A DNA stretch of 6,294 nt, taken from the NCBI GenBank assembly GCA_937124525.1, contig CAKZLA010000113.1, positions 1-6,294 of the forward strand, in the 5' to 3' direction. Source of the stretch: an uncultured Desulfobacterium sp. GTDB lineage: Bacteria; Desulfobacterota; Desulfobacteria; Desulfobacterales; Desulfobacteraceae. The notes under the pieces are model-generated. The model had not been told where the DNA came from and did no database searches. It was given only the letters and a program-made list of their open reading frames with translations. Every line of letters starts with the position of its first letter. The stretch's first letter is position 1. The position numbers and the translations under genes are program-made. Positions 1 through 6,192 of this stretch are shown here, one piece after another.

Positions 1-1030
1 GGGTAAACACCCAGTTCTGGAACAACAAATCCAGGGTACCGCTGGAAAATGCAGCCGAGGCAGACAGGGTCAGTTCCGGAAACAAATCGGCCCTGGCAGC
101 TTCCACGTCCAGGGCCGCCGCCTCAAGGTGCATCCGGGCGGCCCTGATATCAGCCCTGTTTTTGAGCAGGTCAGCCGGGATGCCGGGCTGGGGTGCCAGA
201 AAGGTTTGGGGAAGGTCTGGGGCGGAAACCGCCACAGGTGTCCCCGGTGTCCGGCCCAAATACAGGCCCATGGCATTCACCAGTTGTTTTTCCTCTTTTT
301 CAAGCAAAGGCATGGCAGAAAGAACCTGGGCCAGGGCTTCCCGCTGCTGGGACACATCCAGGGCCGTGGCCTTGCCGTTGGTAAAGCGCAATTCCTGGAG
401 TTTAAGCGTCATCCGGTTGGATTCTATCTGCCGCGCAAGCACTTGCCTACGGGTCCGCACGGACAGAATATCCACCCAAGTATCGGCAATATCCGTGGAC
501 AGGGTCAGTGCCCCGTCCTCCAGGTCCTGGCGTGCAGCCAGATATTCAAGTTCTGTTGCATTGACATTGGTACGGGTTTTTCCCCACAGATCCAGGGTAT
601 ATTCAGCATCCATGGAGGCGGAATAGGTGTGATCATGATCTGAAGTAGCAGACCGGCCCTGGGTTTTAGATTGGGAATGGGTTCGCTTGCCTTCAAGGGC
701 GTAATCAAGAGAGGGCCCAAAGCCTGATTTCTCACTTTTCACATCGGCCAGGGCCTGGTCAGCTTTGGCTTTAAGCACTTTCAGATCATAGTTATCCAAA
801 AGACCTGTCTGAATCAATTTGCTCAGTTCATCAACGCCGAACTGCCGCCACCATCCGCCATCCATGGTTTCATTACCGGTATGGGGCGTGTCGTCAATAC
901 CAGCCTTATGAACATAAGCATCAGGTATCTCCACGGGCATCACAGCCGCAGGGTCAGGGGATATCAGATTGCAGCCGGAAACAAAGAAAAACGACATAAA
1001 TACAACAGTGATCAAAGCATAGCGCATCAT
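1..1030 (-). CDS. Outer-membrane efflux lipoprotein, NodT/OprM (TolC-like) family, 3' end missing
   Basis: This is the outer-membrane channel of a tripartite efflux pump, which would connect an inner-membrane RND- or ABC-type pump and its periplasmic adaptor to the cell exterior. I read 343 codons without a stop from ATG at 1030 to the left edge. The family usually has about 450-500 residues, so roughly the last quarter lies outside the window. Residues 1-20 form a lipoprotein signal with a hydrophobic stretch and the lipobox VSGC, with Cys20 as the lipidation site. A WWRQF motif follows near residue 50, typical of this family. Two outer-membrane-efflux repeats follow, with DAEYTLDLWGKTR in the first. 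The family hallmark GIPADLLKNRADIRAAR starts at about residue 283. A second ATG follows the first directly. The ribosome site is weak (CTGGG upstream), and the frame closes at TAG about 30 bases upstream, so the start is well bounded. The pump partners must lie further left. The substrate cannot be read from this subunit. Confidence 0.92.
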   Translation of the reverse strand, partial: MMRYALITVVFMSFFFVSGCNLISPDPAAVMPVEIPDAYVHKAGIDDTPHTGNETMDGGWWRQFGVDELSKLIQTGLLDNYDLKVLKAKADQALADVKSEKSGFGPSLDYALEGKRTHSQSKTQGRSATSDHDHTYSASMDAEYTLDLWGKTRTNVNATELEYLAARQDLEDGALTLSTDIADTWVDILSVRTRRQVLARQIESNRMTLKLQELRFTNGKATALDVSQQREALAQVLSAMPLLEKEEKQLVNAMGLYLGRTPGTPVAVSAPDLPQTFLAPQPGIPADLLKNRADIRAARMHLEAAALDVEAARADLFPELTLSASAAFSSGTLDLLFQNWVFT

Positions 1031-1062
1031 TATTTCACAACCCAGTAGCGTTTTATAAAAAA

Positions 1063-1227
1063 CTATAAACAAGATATAAGAGGGCGAAGCGCCTTTGGCA
1101 CCCAATTTAGCCCTGCATTGTTGGTGTCGTCAGTTTCATTGTCTGTTGTGGGCTGAATTCGGCTGTTGATAGACCAGACCTCAGCCCATGTGGAATATAA
1201 TACATTTTTAGGAGAGTTGCTGGTCAC
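1063..1227 (-). CDS. Possible small protein of 54 residues, unrecognised
   Basis: A GTG at 1227 opens a 54-residue frame ending in TAG at 1063-1065, 32 bases before the efflux lipoprotein start and on the same strand. An AAAGGA sequence lies close upstream of the GTG with a short spacer, and an in-frame TAA sits just before it, so this is the only plausible start. The product has three tryptophans (TWAEVWSIN and LNWVPKALRPL), an acidic Asp/Asn/Thr-rich middle, and no signal peptide or membrane segment. I do not recognise a family. It could be a real small gene in the efflux transcription unit, a remnant of a larger regulator, or a chance frame. The local composition and tryptophan-containing stretches look more protein-like than random, but that is a weak argument. 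Confidence 0.3.
   Translation of the reverse strand: MTSNSPKNVLYSTWAEVWSINSRIQPTTDNETDDTNNAGLNWVPKALRPLISCL
1149..1188. repeat. 8-bp perfect inverted repeat
   Basis: TGGGCTGA at 1149-1156 is mirrored by TCAGCCCA at 1181-1188 across a 24-base loop. It lies about 120-160 bases upstream of the efflux lipoprotein start, and inside the possible 54-codon gene. It could be an operator or an mRNA stem. No T-run follows on either strand, so it is not a terminator. The arms are short enough to occur by chance. Confidence 0.35.
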
Positions 1228-1389
1228 TGGTTCCTTTTAATTAGTCCGATCGTCTTTTTATGTCGCCTGAAATAATAAGGGAAACCATAAATACCACTAA
1301 CAATTGTACCTCTTTTTTTGACGCTGGAAACTCAAAAAGGAGATAAACGACTCCCAGTGCAATTTCGGAGACACCTTAACTTACTATGC

Positions 1390-1478
1390 ACGACATCAAA
1401 GAATGTAATGAAATATCCTCATAAACCCTTGCTATTAAAGGCTCAAAAGTCTTTATATCGTTCATTCTTTGATGTCGT
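1390..1478. repeat. Perfect 16-bp inverted repeat around a 57-base core
   Basis: ACGACATCAAAGAATG at 1390-1405 is matched exactly by its reverse complement at 1463-1478. Sixteen perfect base pairs in AT-rich intergenic DNA are far beyond chance for a window this size. The 57-base loop is too long and the following sequence too T-poor for an intrinsic terminator of the DUF4198 operon upstream. It could be a very small terminal-inverted-repeat element of 89 bp, a recombinase or protein binding pair, or a structured RNA. I see no clear target-site duplication outside the arms. The inner part holds a weaker stem (TAAAG at 1436-1440 with CTTTA at 1451-1455). Confidence 0.85.
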
Positions 1479-1562
1479 AAGTAATAATAACTCGCAATTA
1501 AGTAAGATGTCCCGGATTCACGGATTCAATTGTCAGTTGTGGGCTTTTACGTCCCATGGAGG

Positions 1563-2429
1563 TTATTGGACATTAAACGTCAAAGTCGCAGCCTGGGATA
1601 CCACATTCGCCTTGCCGTACAGATCCTTAAGGGGACCGTCCGGCGTAACGTCGTCCTTGTGGCTGACGCTTATCATCCATTGGCCTGCGCTTTGAACGCG
1701 AAATTGGGCCTTGCCTTTCTTTACCTTTGAGAACAATGAAAAACCGTCGCTTTGGCCGAAGCTGCCGCTATGGGCTGTGATATATTCCCCGCCTTTCAGG
1801 GGCACGCCGTGAAATAAAACTTCCACCTCCATCAGATCGCCGACATGTAGATTACTCAGGTCGGTGCGCGGAATAATTTCCAGTCCATGCCCCAGGGGCT
1901 TGGGGGCTGACCAGGCTCCCACCGTAAGGTAAGATTTGGCAAAAGCCTGGTATTTTAAGGCCATCAGAACGGTCTGGATATCCTTAATTTCATCCTTGGG
2001 TTTCATTTTCAGGCGCTTCTTACCCTTCTTGTCCACATACCGGGTATAAAAGGTGGCCCGGGATACTGCGCCAAGCTGATAAACGCCGGGCGCACTGCTT
2101 TCCTTGAACGCGATCTTCTGGGCGGCCAGATCAGCGGCAAACAGATCAATGTTCTCATTGGACAGTTTTGGTTCGGCGAGCTTGAATTCCGGCTTGCGAA
2201 GATCTGTTTTTTTCAGCGACGGGTCAGACAATTCGAACCGCTCGACAGCGATACGGCCGTTGGTTGAATTGAGGATATCGTCCATGGGCAGGGCATGTCC
2301 CCAACCCAGGCAGACCATGGCGTTATGCCCCCCATGGGCATGGGATTCAAAGCTGTTGATCCAGAGTGAATGCGCGTGAGCTAAAGAAGCTGAGAAAATC
2401 AGTGTTAACAGAATAATTGTTTTTTTCAT
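1563..2429 (-). CDS. DUF4198-family periplasmic protein, probably metal-related
   Basis: This 288-residue exported protein has a clear signal peptide, with Lys2-Lys3, a hydrophobic core and the cleavage motif AHA at residues 17-19. Cleavage there leaves His20 as the mature N-terminus. A histidine-rich start follows (HSLWINSF, then HAHGGH at residues 30-35), then GWGHALPMDD around residues 42-51, which is typical of DUF4198 proteins. The C-terminal half carries PLKGGEY and FRVQSAGQWMISVSHKDD, the usual beta-sandwich end of the family. Some relatives occur beside nickel or cobalt transporters and others beside TonB-dependent receptors. The biochemical function is unsettled, so metal binding or carriage is inference. 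ATG at 2429 is preceded by AAGGAG (2436-2441) with ideal spacing. The gene follows the receptor by 43 bp on the same strand, so co-transcription is likely. No frameshift or missing segment is apparent. Confidence 0.85.
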   Translation of the reverse strand: MKKTIILLTLIFSASLAHAHSLWINSFESHAHGGHNAMVCLGWGHALPMDDILNSTNGRIAVERFELSDPSLKKTDLRKPEFKLAEPKLSNENIDLFAADLAAQKIAFKESSAPGVYQLGAVSRATFYTRYVDKKGKKRLKMKPKDEIKDIQTVLMALKYQAFAKSYLTVGAWSAPKPLGHGLEIIPRTDLSNLHVGDLMEVEVLFHGVPLKGGEYITAHSGSFGQSDGFSLFSKVKKGKAQFRVQSAGQWMISVSHKDDVTPDGPLKDLYGKANVVSQAATLTFNVQ

Positions 2430-2472
2430 ATTTTTCTCCTTTGTATGTTGGTAGTTAAGCTTTTAAATTATT

Positions 2473-4812
2473 TTAGAAACGGTAAGTCACCTGTAGGCCA
2501 ACCTCTCCCGGATCGCTGTAGGTGGTGTAAGTGGTGTTAACATAATCGTATTCTTCGTCAAAAATATTCTTGCCGTAGAGGTAGATATCATAATGCTCTG
2601 TCTCATATCCGATTTTGGCGTTGACGATTTGATAGGCATCCTGTTTATATTCATTGGCTTTATCAAGATACATTTCCCCATAACCAACCAAATCCGCCCT
2701 GGCATACAAGCCGTTTTCCCAACGGTATTGGGCGCCGATATTAAATGTATACTCCGGACTATAGGTAGTTTTATTTCCCTGGTAATCTCCGTCCTCATCC
2801 TTGAACTCGTCAAACTCAAGGTGGGTATAGCCGATACCGGCCATTATAGTCAGACCGGAGGTTATTTTGCCCATCAACTCCAACTCCACCCCTTTGGCGG
2901 TTGCTTCAGCCGCGTTGGTTAAATAAGTTTGCAATGCTGTAACCTTCTCCGAAATCTGCATATCGGAAATATCCATCAGGTAAATACTGGCGTTGACAAT
3001 CAATCTGTTATTAAAAAAGGTGTTTTTTGATCCGATTTCATAAGACCATAGTTCTTCTTCATCATAGGTAACATATTCCGGATTCGTGGCTGAAGAATTA
3101 AATCCGCCGGCCCGGTATCCTTTGGATGCGCTTATGTAAGTCATGATTCCAGGCAAAGGCCGGTATTCCAGGGCAAGCTTGGGCGTTATGGCATCCCATG
3201 AATCATCGAGATGCTTTGCCTTGATATGATTTTCAAATTCCTTTTCCGTTGTTTCGTACCGCAAACCGCCGGTGAGACTGAACCGTTGGGACAGGGGATA
3301 GGTCAGATGGGTAAAAACAGCATAGGTGTTTCCATCGTCATCATTGTCCACAACCTTATTTAAGCGCACAGTGTCGTTTGTATCCTCAGTCTTATCACCA
3401 TAGAAGCCTGCAATCCACTTCACGCCGCCATTGTCATAGTTCAAGCGCAGTTCCTGGGACAATGTAGTGCTTTCGACCTCCTTATCCGAATGTGATAAGG
3501 TTTCGCTACTGAAATCATAATCATGGGTTATCGTGTATTCAAAGACCCTTCTGGACGTAACAGACGTCAATCGATACGCGTCGTTGATCTCATAATCAAT
3601 TTTAAGGGATTGGGTTTGTTGTGAGCTATGGTTTTCCGCGTTAAAATTGGAAGAGACCTTTCGATAGTCGGGCACAGGCACTCCGAATTTCGACGCTCCT
3701 TCTCCCGACAGGTTCATTGACAACGAGCCATCGTCATATTCGAGTTGTGATGCAATAAAAGAGATGTCCAGTTGATCCGTGGGTGTCCAGCGCAGATGTG
3801 CCCTGCCAAACCAGTGTTCTCTGTCATTCTCATCTTCTCCTGTTGCCGTGTTTTCAATAAAACCGTCCTTCTGATGAAACTTGCCGGCTATGCCCAAAAA
3901 AAGTTTATCTGTTTGAATGGGACCGCTGAACTTGACAGTATAGGTTTGGGTTAAAGGGTCATCGGTCTCGGAAGAGAGCAATGTACCGATATTGGCGGAC
4001 AGTCGCCCCCTGAAGTCGTTGTCCGGTTGCCGGGTAATGATATTGATTACACCTGCTTCCGTATTTTTCCCGTACAGGGTGCCCTGGGGGCCCCTGAGAA
4101 TCTCTACCCGTTCAATATCGAGAAATGTAGAGTCAAATCCAAGTACCGACTGGACCGGGACACCGTCTATAAAAAGTCCGGTGGAAAGCTCCATGGTTTG
4201 CCAGGGGGCATTAAAACCTCTCATGGATGGTGTATTCAAACCACTCCCGCCTTGGGAAATTATCATTAAATTGGGGACAAAATCGGCAAGATCAGAGATG
4301 GATTCTATTTTTGCATCCTCAATTCCCTGGGCCGTGAATGCGGTGATCGCCATGGGTACGTCCTGGATGTTTTCTTCCTGCTTTTGAGCCGTTACCGTCA
4401 ACTCTTCCAGATTTATTTCTTTACGGGCTTGCTGCTGGATTGTGAACTCTTCCGTTTTGTTTTTCTGCTGTTCTGCAATAGGTTGTTTTTTCGTGGATTT
4501 CTTTTTCTTTAAAACAGCGGTGTTGTTGTCTGCCATTTGAAAAGTTAAACCGGTTCCCTGGAGAATTTGTTGCAGGGCATCGCCAGGGGATGCGTTTTGA
4601 GCACCGGGGCTGTTTTTGCCTTCTACCAGTTCGTTTAAATAGACGGTTTTTGTACCGGTGGCTTTGGAATACGCATCTAATGTTTCTTGCAGGGTTCCGG
4701 GTTTGATCGTAATGAGTGCTTTATAGCTCTGGCCTGCCATAACGGGTATGGCAAAAAAAAGCAATACAACAATAGTAACCCAAAAATCTGCTCTACCCTT
4801 AATTTTGTTCAT
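2473..4812 (-). CDS. TonB-dependent outer-membrane receptor with STN signalling domain (FecA/FpvA-type transducer)
   Basis: This 779-residue receptor is intact. It has a signal peptide to about Ala26 (VMA/GQ), then an STN (secretin/TonB N-terminal) domain at about residues 32-102 containing TIKPGTLQETLDAYSKATG and GDALQQILQGTGLTF. A Lys/Gln-rich linker follows (103-131), then a TonB-box-like LEELTVTA at 135-142. The plug carries MRGFN at 197-201, FIDGVPV, and the signature IERVEILRGPQGTLYGKN at 233-250, followed by GVINIITRQP. The barrel ends in VTYRF with the expected terminal phenylalanine. The STN domain marks it as a transducer that normally contacts a FecR-type protein in the periplasm. 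The broken fecR gene lies 70 bp upstream. The plug is of the broad siderophore-receptor type, but the ligand cannot be told. An AAGGAG (4824-4829) sits 11 bases before ATG 4812, a rather long spacing. I see no convincing Fur box in the 70-bp gap. Confidence 0.95.
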   Translation of the reverse strand: MNKIKGRADFWVTIVVLLFFAIPVMAGQSYKALITIKPGTLQETLDAYSKATGTKTVYLNELVEGKNSPGAQNASPGDALQQILQGTGLTFQMADNNTAVLKKKKSTKKQPIAEQQKNKTEEFTIQQQARKEINLEELTVTAQKQEENIQDVPMAITAFTAQGIEDAKIESISDLADFVPNLMIISQGGSGLNTPSMRGFNAPWQTMELSTGLFIDGVPVQSVLGFDSTFLDIERVEILRGPQGTLYGKNTEAGVINIITRQPDNDFRGRLSANIGTLLSSETDDPLTQTYTVKFSGPIQTDKLFLGIAGKFHQKDGFIENTATGEDENDREHWFGRAHLRWTPTDQLDISFIASQLEYDDGSLSMNLSGEGASKFGVPVPDYRKVSSNFNAENHSSQQTQSLKIDYEINDAYRLTSVTSRRVFEYTITHDYDFSSETLSHSDKEVESTTLSQELRLNYDNGGVKWIAGFYGDKTEDTNDTVRLNKVVDNDDDGNTYAVFTHLTYPLSQRFSLTGGLRYETTEKEFENHIKAKHLDDSWDAITPKLALEYRPLPGIMTYISASKGYRAGGFNSSATNPEYVTYDEEELWSYEIGSKNTFFNNRLIVNASIYLMDISDMQISEKVTALQTYLTNAAEATAKGVELELMGKITSGLTIMAGIGYTHLEFDEFKDEDGDYQGNKTTYSPEYTFNIGAQYRWENGLYARADLVGYGEMYLDKANEYKQDAYQIVNAKIGYETEHYDIYLYGKNIFDEEYDYVNTTYTTYSDPGEVGLQVTYRF

Positions 4813-5375
4813 CTCGTGACGTTCTCCTTTTCATTTAAAATGTTATCCTGGAACAACAATTATCAGAGCGGTGCTTTATATTTTACAGCGGACTTTTGAC
4901 AACCGGTTCCCCGGATAGTGTGATCGTTCCGTTAGTGTCTTTTTTTATCTGTAAAGAGGCCGCTGTGACAATAATTCTGAGAGTCTGCTCCAGATTATGC
5001 ATATCAAAGGTGCCGGTTACTCTTTTTTTCCCCAAATCTTCAAGCGCCAGTTTTATGTTAACGTTGTGGTAAAGCGCCAGTTCCTGCAGCACACTGCTGA
5101 CCGGGGTGTTCTTGAACACAACCTGCTGTTGCTGCCAGGCTAAAACCCGTTGAATATTGGAGGTGCGTACGGGGGCTAAACACCCGGTTGAATCAATATC
5201 CGCTCCCTGTCCGGAAAGCAAAGTCAGCGCCCTGACCCGCATATCCCCCTGGCCTTTTGGTGCACTTTGCACCTGTACTTTGCCATGATCCACATCCACA
5301 GCCACCCGCCCTTTGCGGTCTCTGACATTAAATGCGGTGCCCAGGACACGCACCAGCCCCTTGGCGGTATGCACT

Positions 5376-5384
5376 TCAAAGGGG
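5376..5384 (-). other. Frameshift site in fecR: CCCC run followed by CTT TGA
   Basis: On the coding strand the sequence reads CGT CCC CTT TGA A. The conserved FecR pattern RPFxVxT appears when one C is dropped (CGT CCC TTT GAA), so the run has one base too many. As it stands, the zero frame ends at TGA directly after CTT. Both CCC-C (slippage of proline tRNA) and CTT-TGA (the slip site of the prfB gene for release factor 2) are known +1-prone sequences. No Shine-Dalgarno-like stimulator sits just upstream, unlike prfB, so a plain indel or a sequencing error is more likely than programmed frameshifting. Confidence 0.75.
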
Positions 5385-5882
5385 ACGTCTGGAATCAGGC
5401 TTAGCGGTAAAGAAAACCTCGCCATCATTCATTTCCACCCGCCTGTACCGCTGACTAATGCACACATAAATAGAACTGCTTACATTCATTTGGATAATGG
5501 AACCGTCGCTTAAAGTGACGGTTTTTTGTTCCCCGGTGGTGGTACTGTAAGGATGAAACGTTTTAACCGGCTCAACAAAATGCATTTTGATTACCGGCAG
5601 GCAGAAAAGTACCAGTATTGCCATGGATATACAGACCGCTGCCATTTTTTTATTCGGTTTAAAAAACAAGTTCAACAAGGCTTTCAGGTTTATTTTTTTT
5701 TGAACTCCATACTGATGAGTTAACATTTCCCGGGGGTCATATTTTCCTTCGGGTGCAAAAATTGGTTCCAGCACTCCTAAATGCGCCCAAACATCATTCA
5801 TCTCCTCAAACGCTTTACGGTTGACAGGGTCTTTTTCCAGCCACATCTCCAGCATTTTTCGGTCTTCAGAGGTAAAGGCTTT

Positions 5883-5905
5883 GTCTTGGGCTATAGGTCT
5901 TGGGC
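5883..5905 (-). repeat. 9-bp direct repeat with 5-bp spacer interrupting fecR
   Basis: The plus-strand sequence GTCTTGGGC occurs at 5883-5891 and again at 5897-5905, separated by TATAG. One copy plus the spacer is 14 bp, exactly the length that must be removed to join WLVQAQD to KAFTSEDRKM in the FecR N-terminal domain. The arrangement fits either a short tandem duplication or the footprint of a transposable element that made a 9-bp target duplication and excised imprecisely, leaving 5 bp. The sequence does not decide between them. Confidence 0.8.
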
Positions 5906-5970
5906 CTGAACCAGCCAGCGTGCAGAACGTTCCAAGCGATCATCCCGTGATAAACTCAACAACGTTATGT

Positions 5971-5976
5971 CCTCCT
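5971..5976 (-). promoter_or_regulatory. Ribosome binding site fixing the TTG start of fecR
   Basis: A perfect AGGAGG lies 8 bases before TTG at 5962. The 23 residues read from there (RLERSARWL and so on) match the usual start of FecR N-terminal domains. No ATG or GTG start in that frame fits as well. This shows where the ancestral gene began, and that the ATG at 5855 is only an internal codon. Confidence 0.75.
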
Positions 5977-6016
5977 GTATATATGTAATGATTCAGAGTC
6001 GAAAAACCCCCAAAAG

Positions 6017-6036
6017 AAATTTAAAAAAATTTAAAA
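6017..6036. promoter_or_regulatory. Helically phased A/T tract upstream of fecR
   Basis: The unit AAATTTAAAA occurs twice in direct succession (6017-6026 and 6027-6036), followed by more A residues. A 10-bp period of A-tracts is the classic pattern for intrinsically curved DNA. It lies about 55-75 bases upstream of the fecR start codon, so it could act as an UP element or as a site for a nucleoid protein. The role is inferred from position only. Confidence 0.35.
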
Positions 6037-6192
6037 AAACAGAACATGGCACTCTCCAGGCGGGTGTTTGCCTGACTCATCTTTTGCGCCAGAACACCAT
6101 ACACCCAGATTTTAATAAAAAGGGTAACCACCTGTTATATAAAATTAAGAAAGGTGCAGTCTTAAGGAAGGTGCAGGTGTTTGTAAAAAAAG

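Larger units (their letters stand above)
1031..1562. other. Intergenic stretch between the DUF4198 gene and the efflux lipoprotein gene
   Basis: About 530 bases hold no convincing full-length gene. The stretch contains a possible 54-codon gene at 1063-1227, an 8-bp inverted repeat at 1149-1156/1181-1188, and a perfect 16-bp inverted repeat at 1390-1405/1463-1478 with a 30-codon minus-strand frame inside it (1376-1465). A loose direct repeat of about 20 bases ending in GTTGTGGGCT occurs at 1135-1154 and 1525-1545. I see no stem-plus-T-run terminator directly after the DUF4198 stop at 1563, and no promoter that I would defend for the efflux gene. The mixture of repeats and short frames suggests remnants of a small mobile element, but no end sequence or target duplication proves that. 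Confidence 0.6.
4883..5962 (-). pseudogene. fecR: fecR-like anti-sigma/signal transducer gene with two frame-disrupting lesions
   Basis: FecR proteins sit in the inner membrane, hold an ECF sigma factor through the cytoplasmic N-terminus and sense the STN domain of a receptor in the periplasm. Translation from TTG 5962 gives 23 residues (ending RSARWLVQAQDL) to TAG at 5891-5893. The family sequence resumes in another frame as KAFTSEDRKMLEMWLEKDP, completing the N-terminal domain. It continues through a membrane segment (MAAVCISMAILVLFCLPVI) and the FecR core (TGEQKTVTLSDGS, GEVFF) to RRPL and a TGA at 5376-5378. A third frame then continues FEVHTAKGLVRVLGTAFNV and runs through the C-terminal domain (FKNTPVSSVLQELALYHNV) to TAA at 4883. 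Removing 14 bp near 5883-5905 and one C of 5381-5384 gives one continuous protein of about 354 residues. LGTAFNV includes the Gly-Thr bond where related FecR/FoxR proteins self-cleave. It is most likely a decaying gene. Partial rescue by reinitiation at ATG 5855 or by frameshifting is possible. Confidence 0.88.

Noticed and set aside
128..643. Long plus-strand open frames of 171 and 154 residues
   Set aside because: They lie entirely antisense to the efflux lipoprotein gene, which has a clear lipobox and family motifs. They are by-products of the GC-rich coding strand.
1390..1478. The 16-bp inverted repeat as a terminator for the DUF4198 operon
   Set aside because: The loop is 57 bases and no T-run follows the downstream arm on the minus strand, so it does not have intrinsic-terminator form.
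1318..1695. A 125-residue plus-strand open frame
   Set aside because: It begins at TTG, its 3' third is the antisense of the well-supported DUF4198 gene, and its start covers the inverted-repeat region. The amino-acid sequence shows no recognisable domain.
4488..4498. An AAAAAAC heptamer in the receptor linker as a -1 frameshift site
   Set aside because: The codon phase is AAA AAA CAA, not A AAA AAC, so it does not fit the slippery-site rule, and the frame is intact throughout.
4813..4882. A possible Fur box (TGATAATTGTTGTTCC) between fecR and the receptor gene
   Set aside because: Only one half resembles the Fur consensus and no inverted partner is present, so the match is no better than chance in AT-rich DNA.
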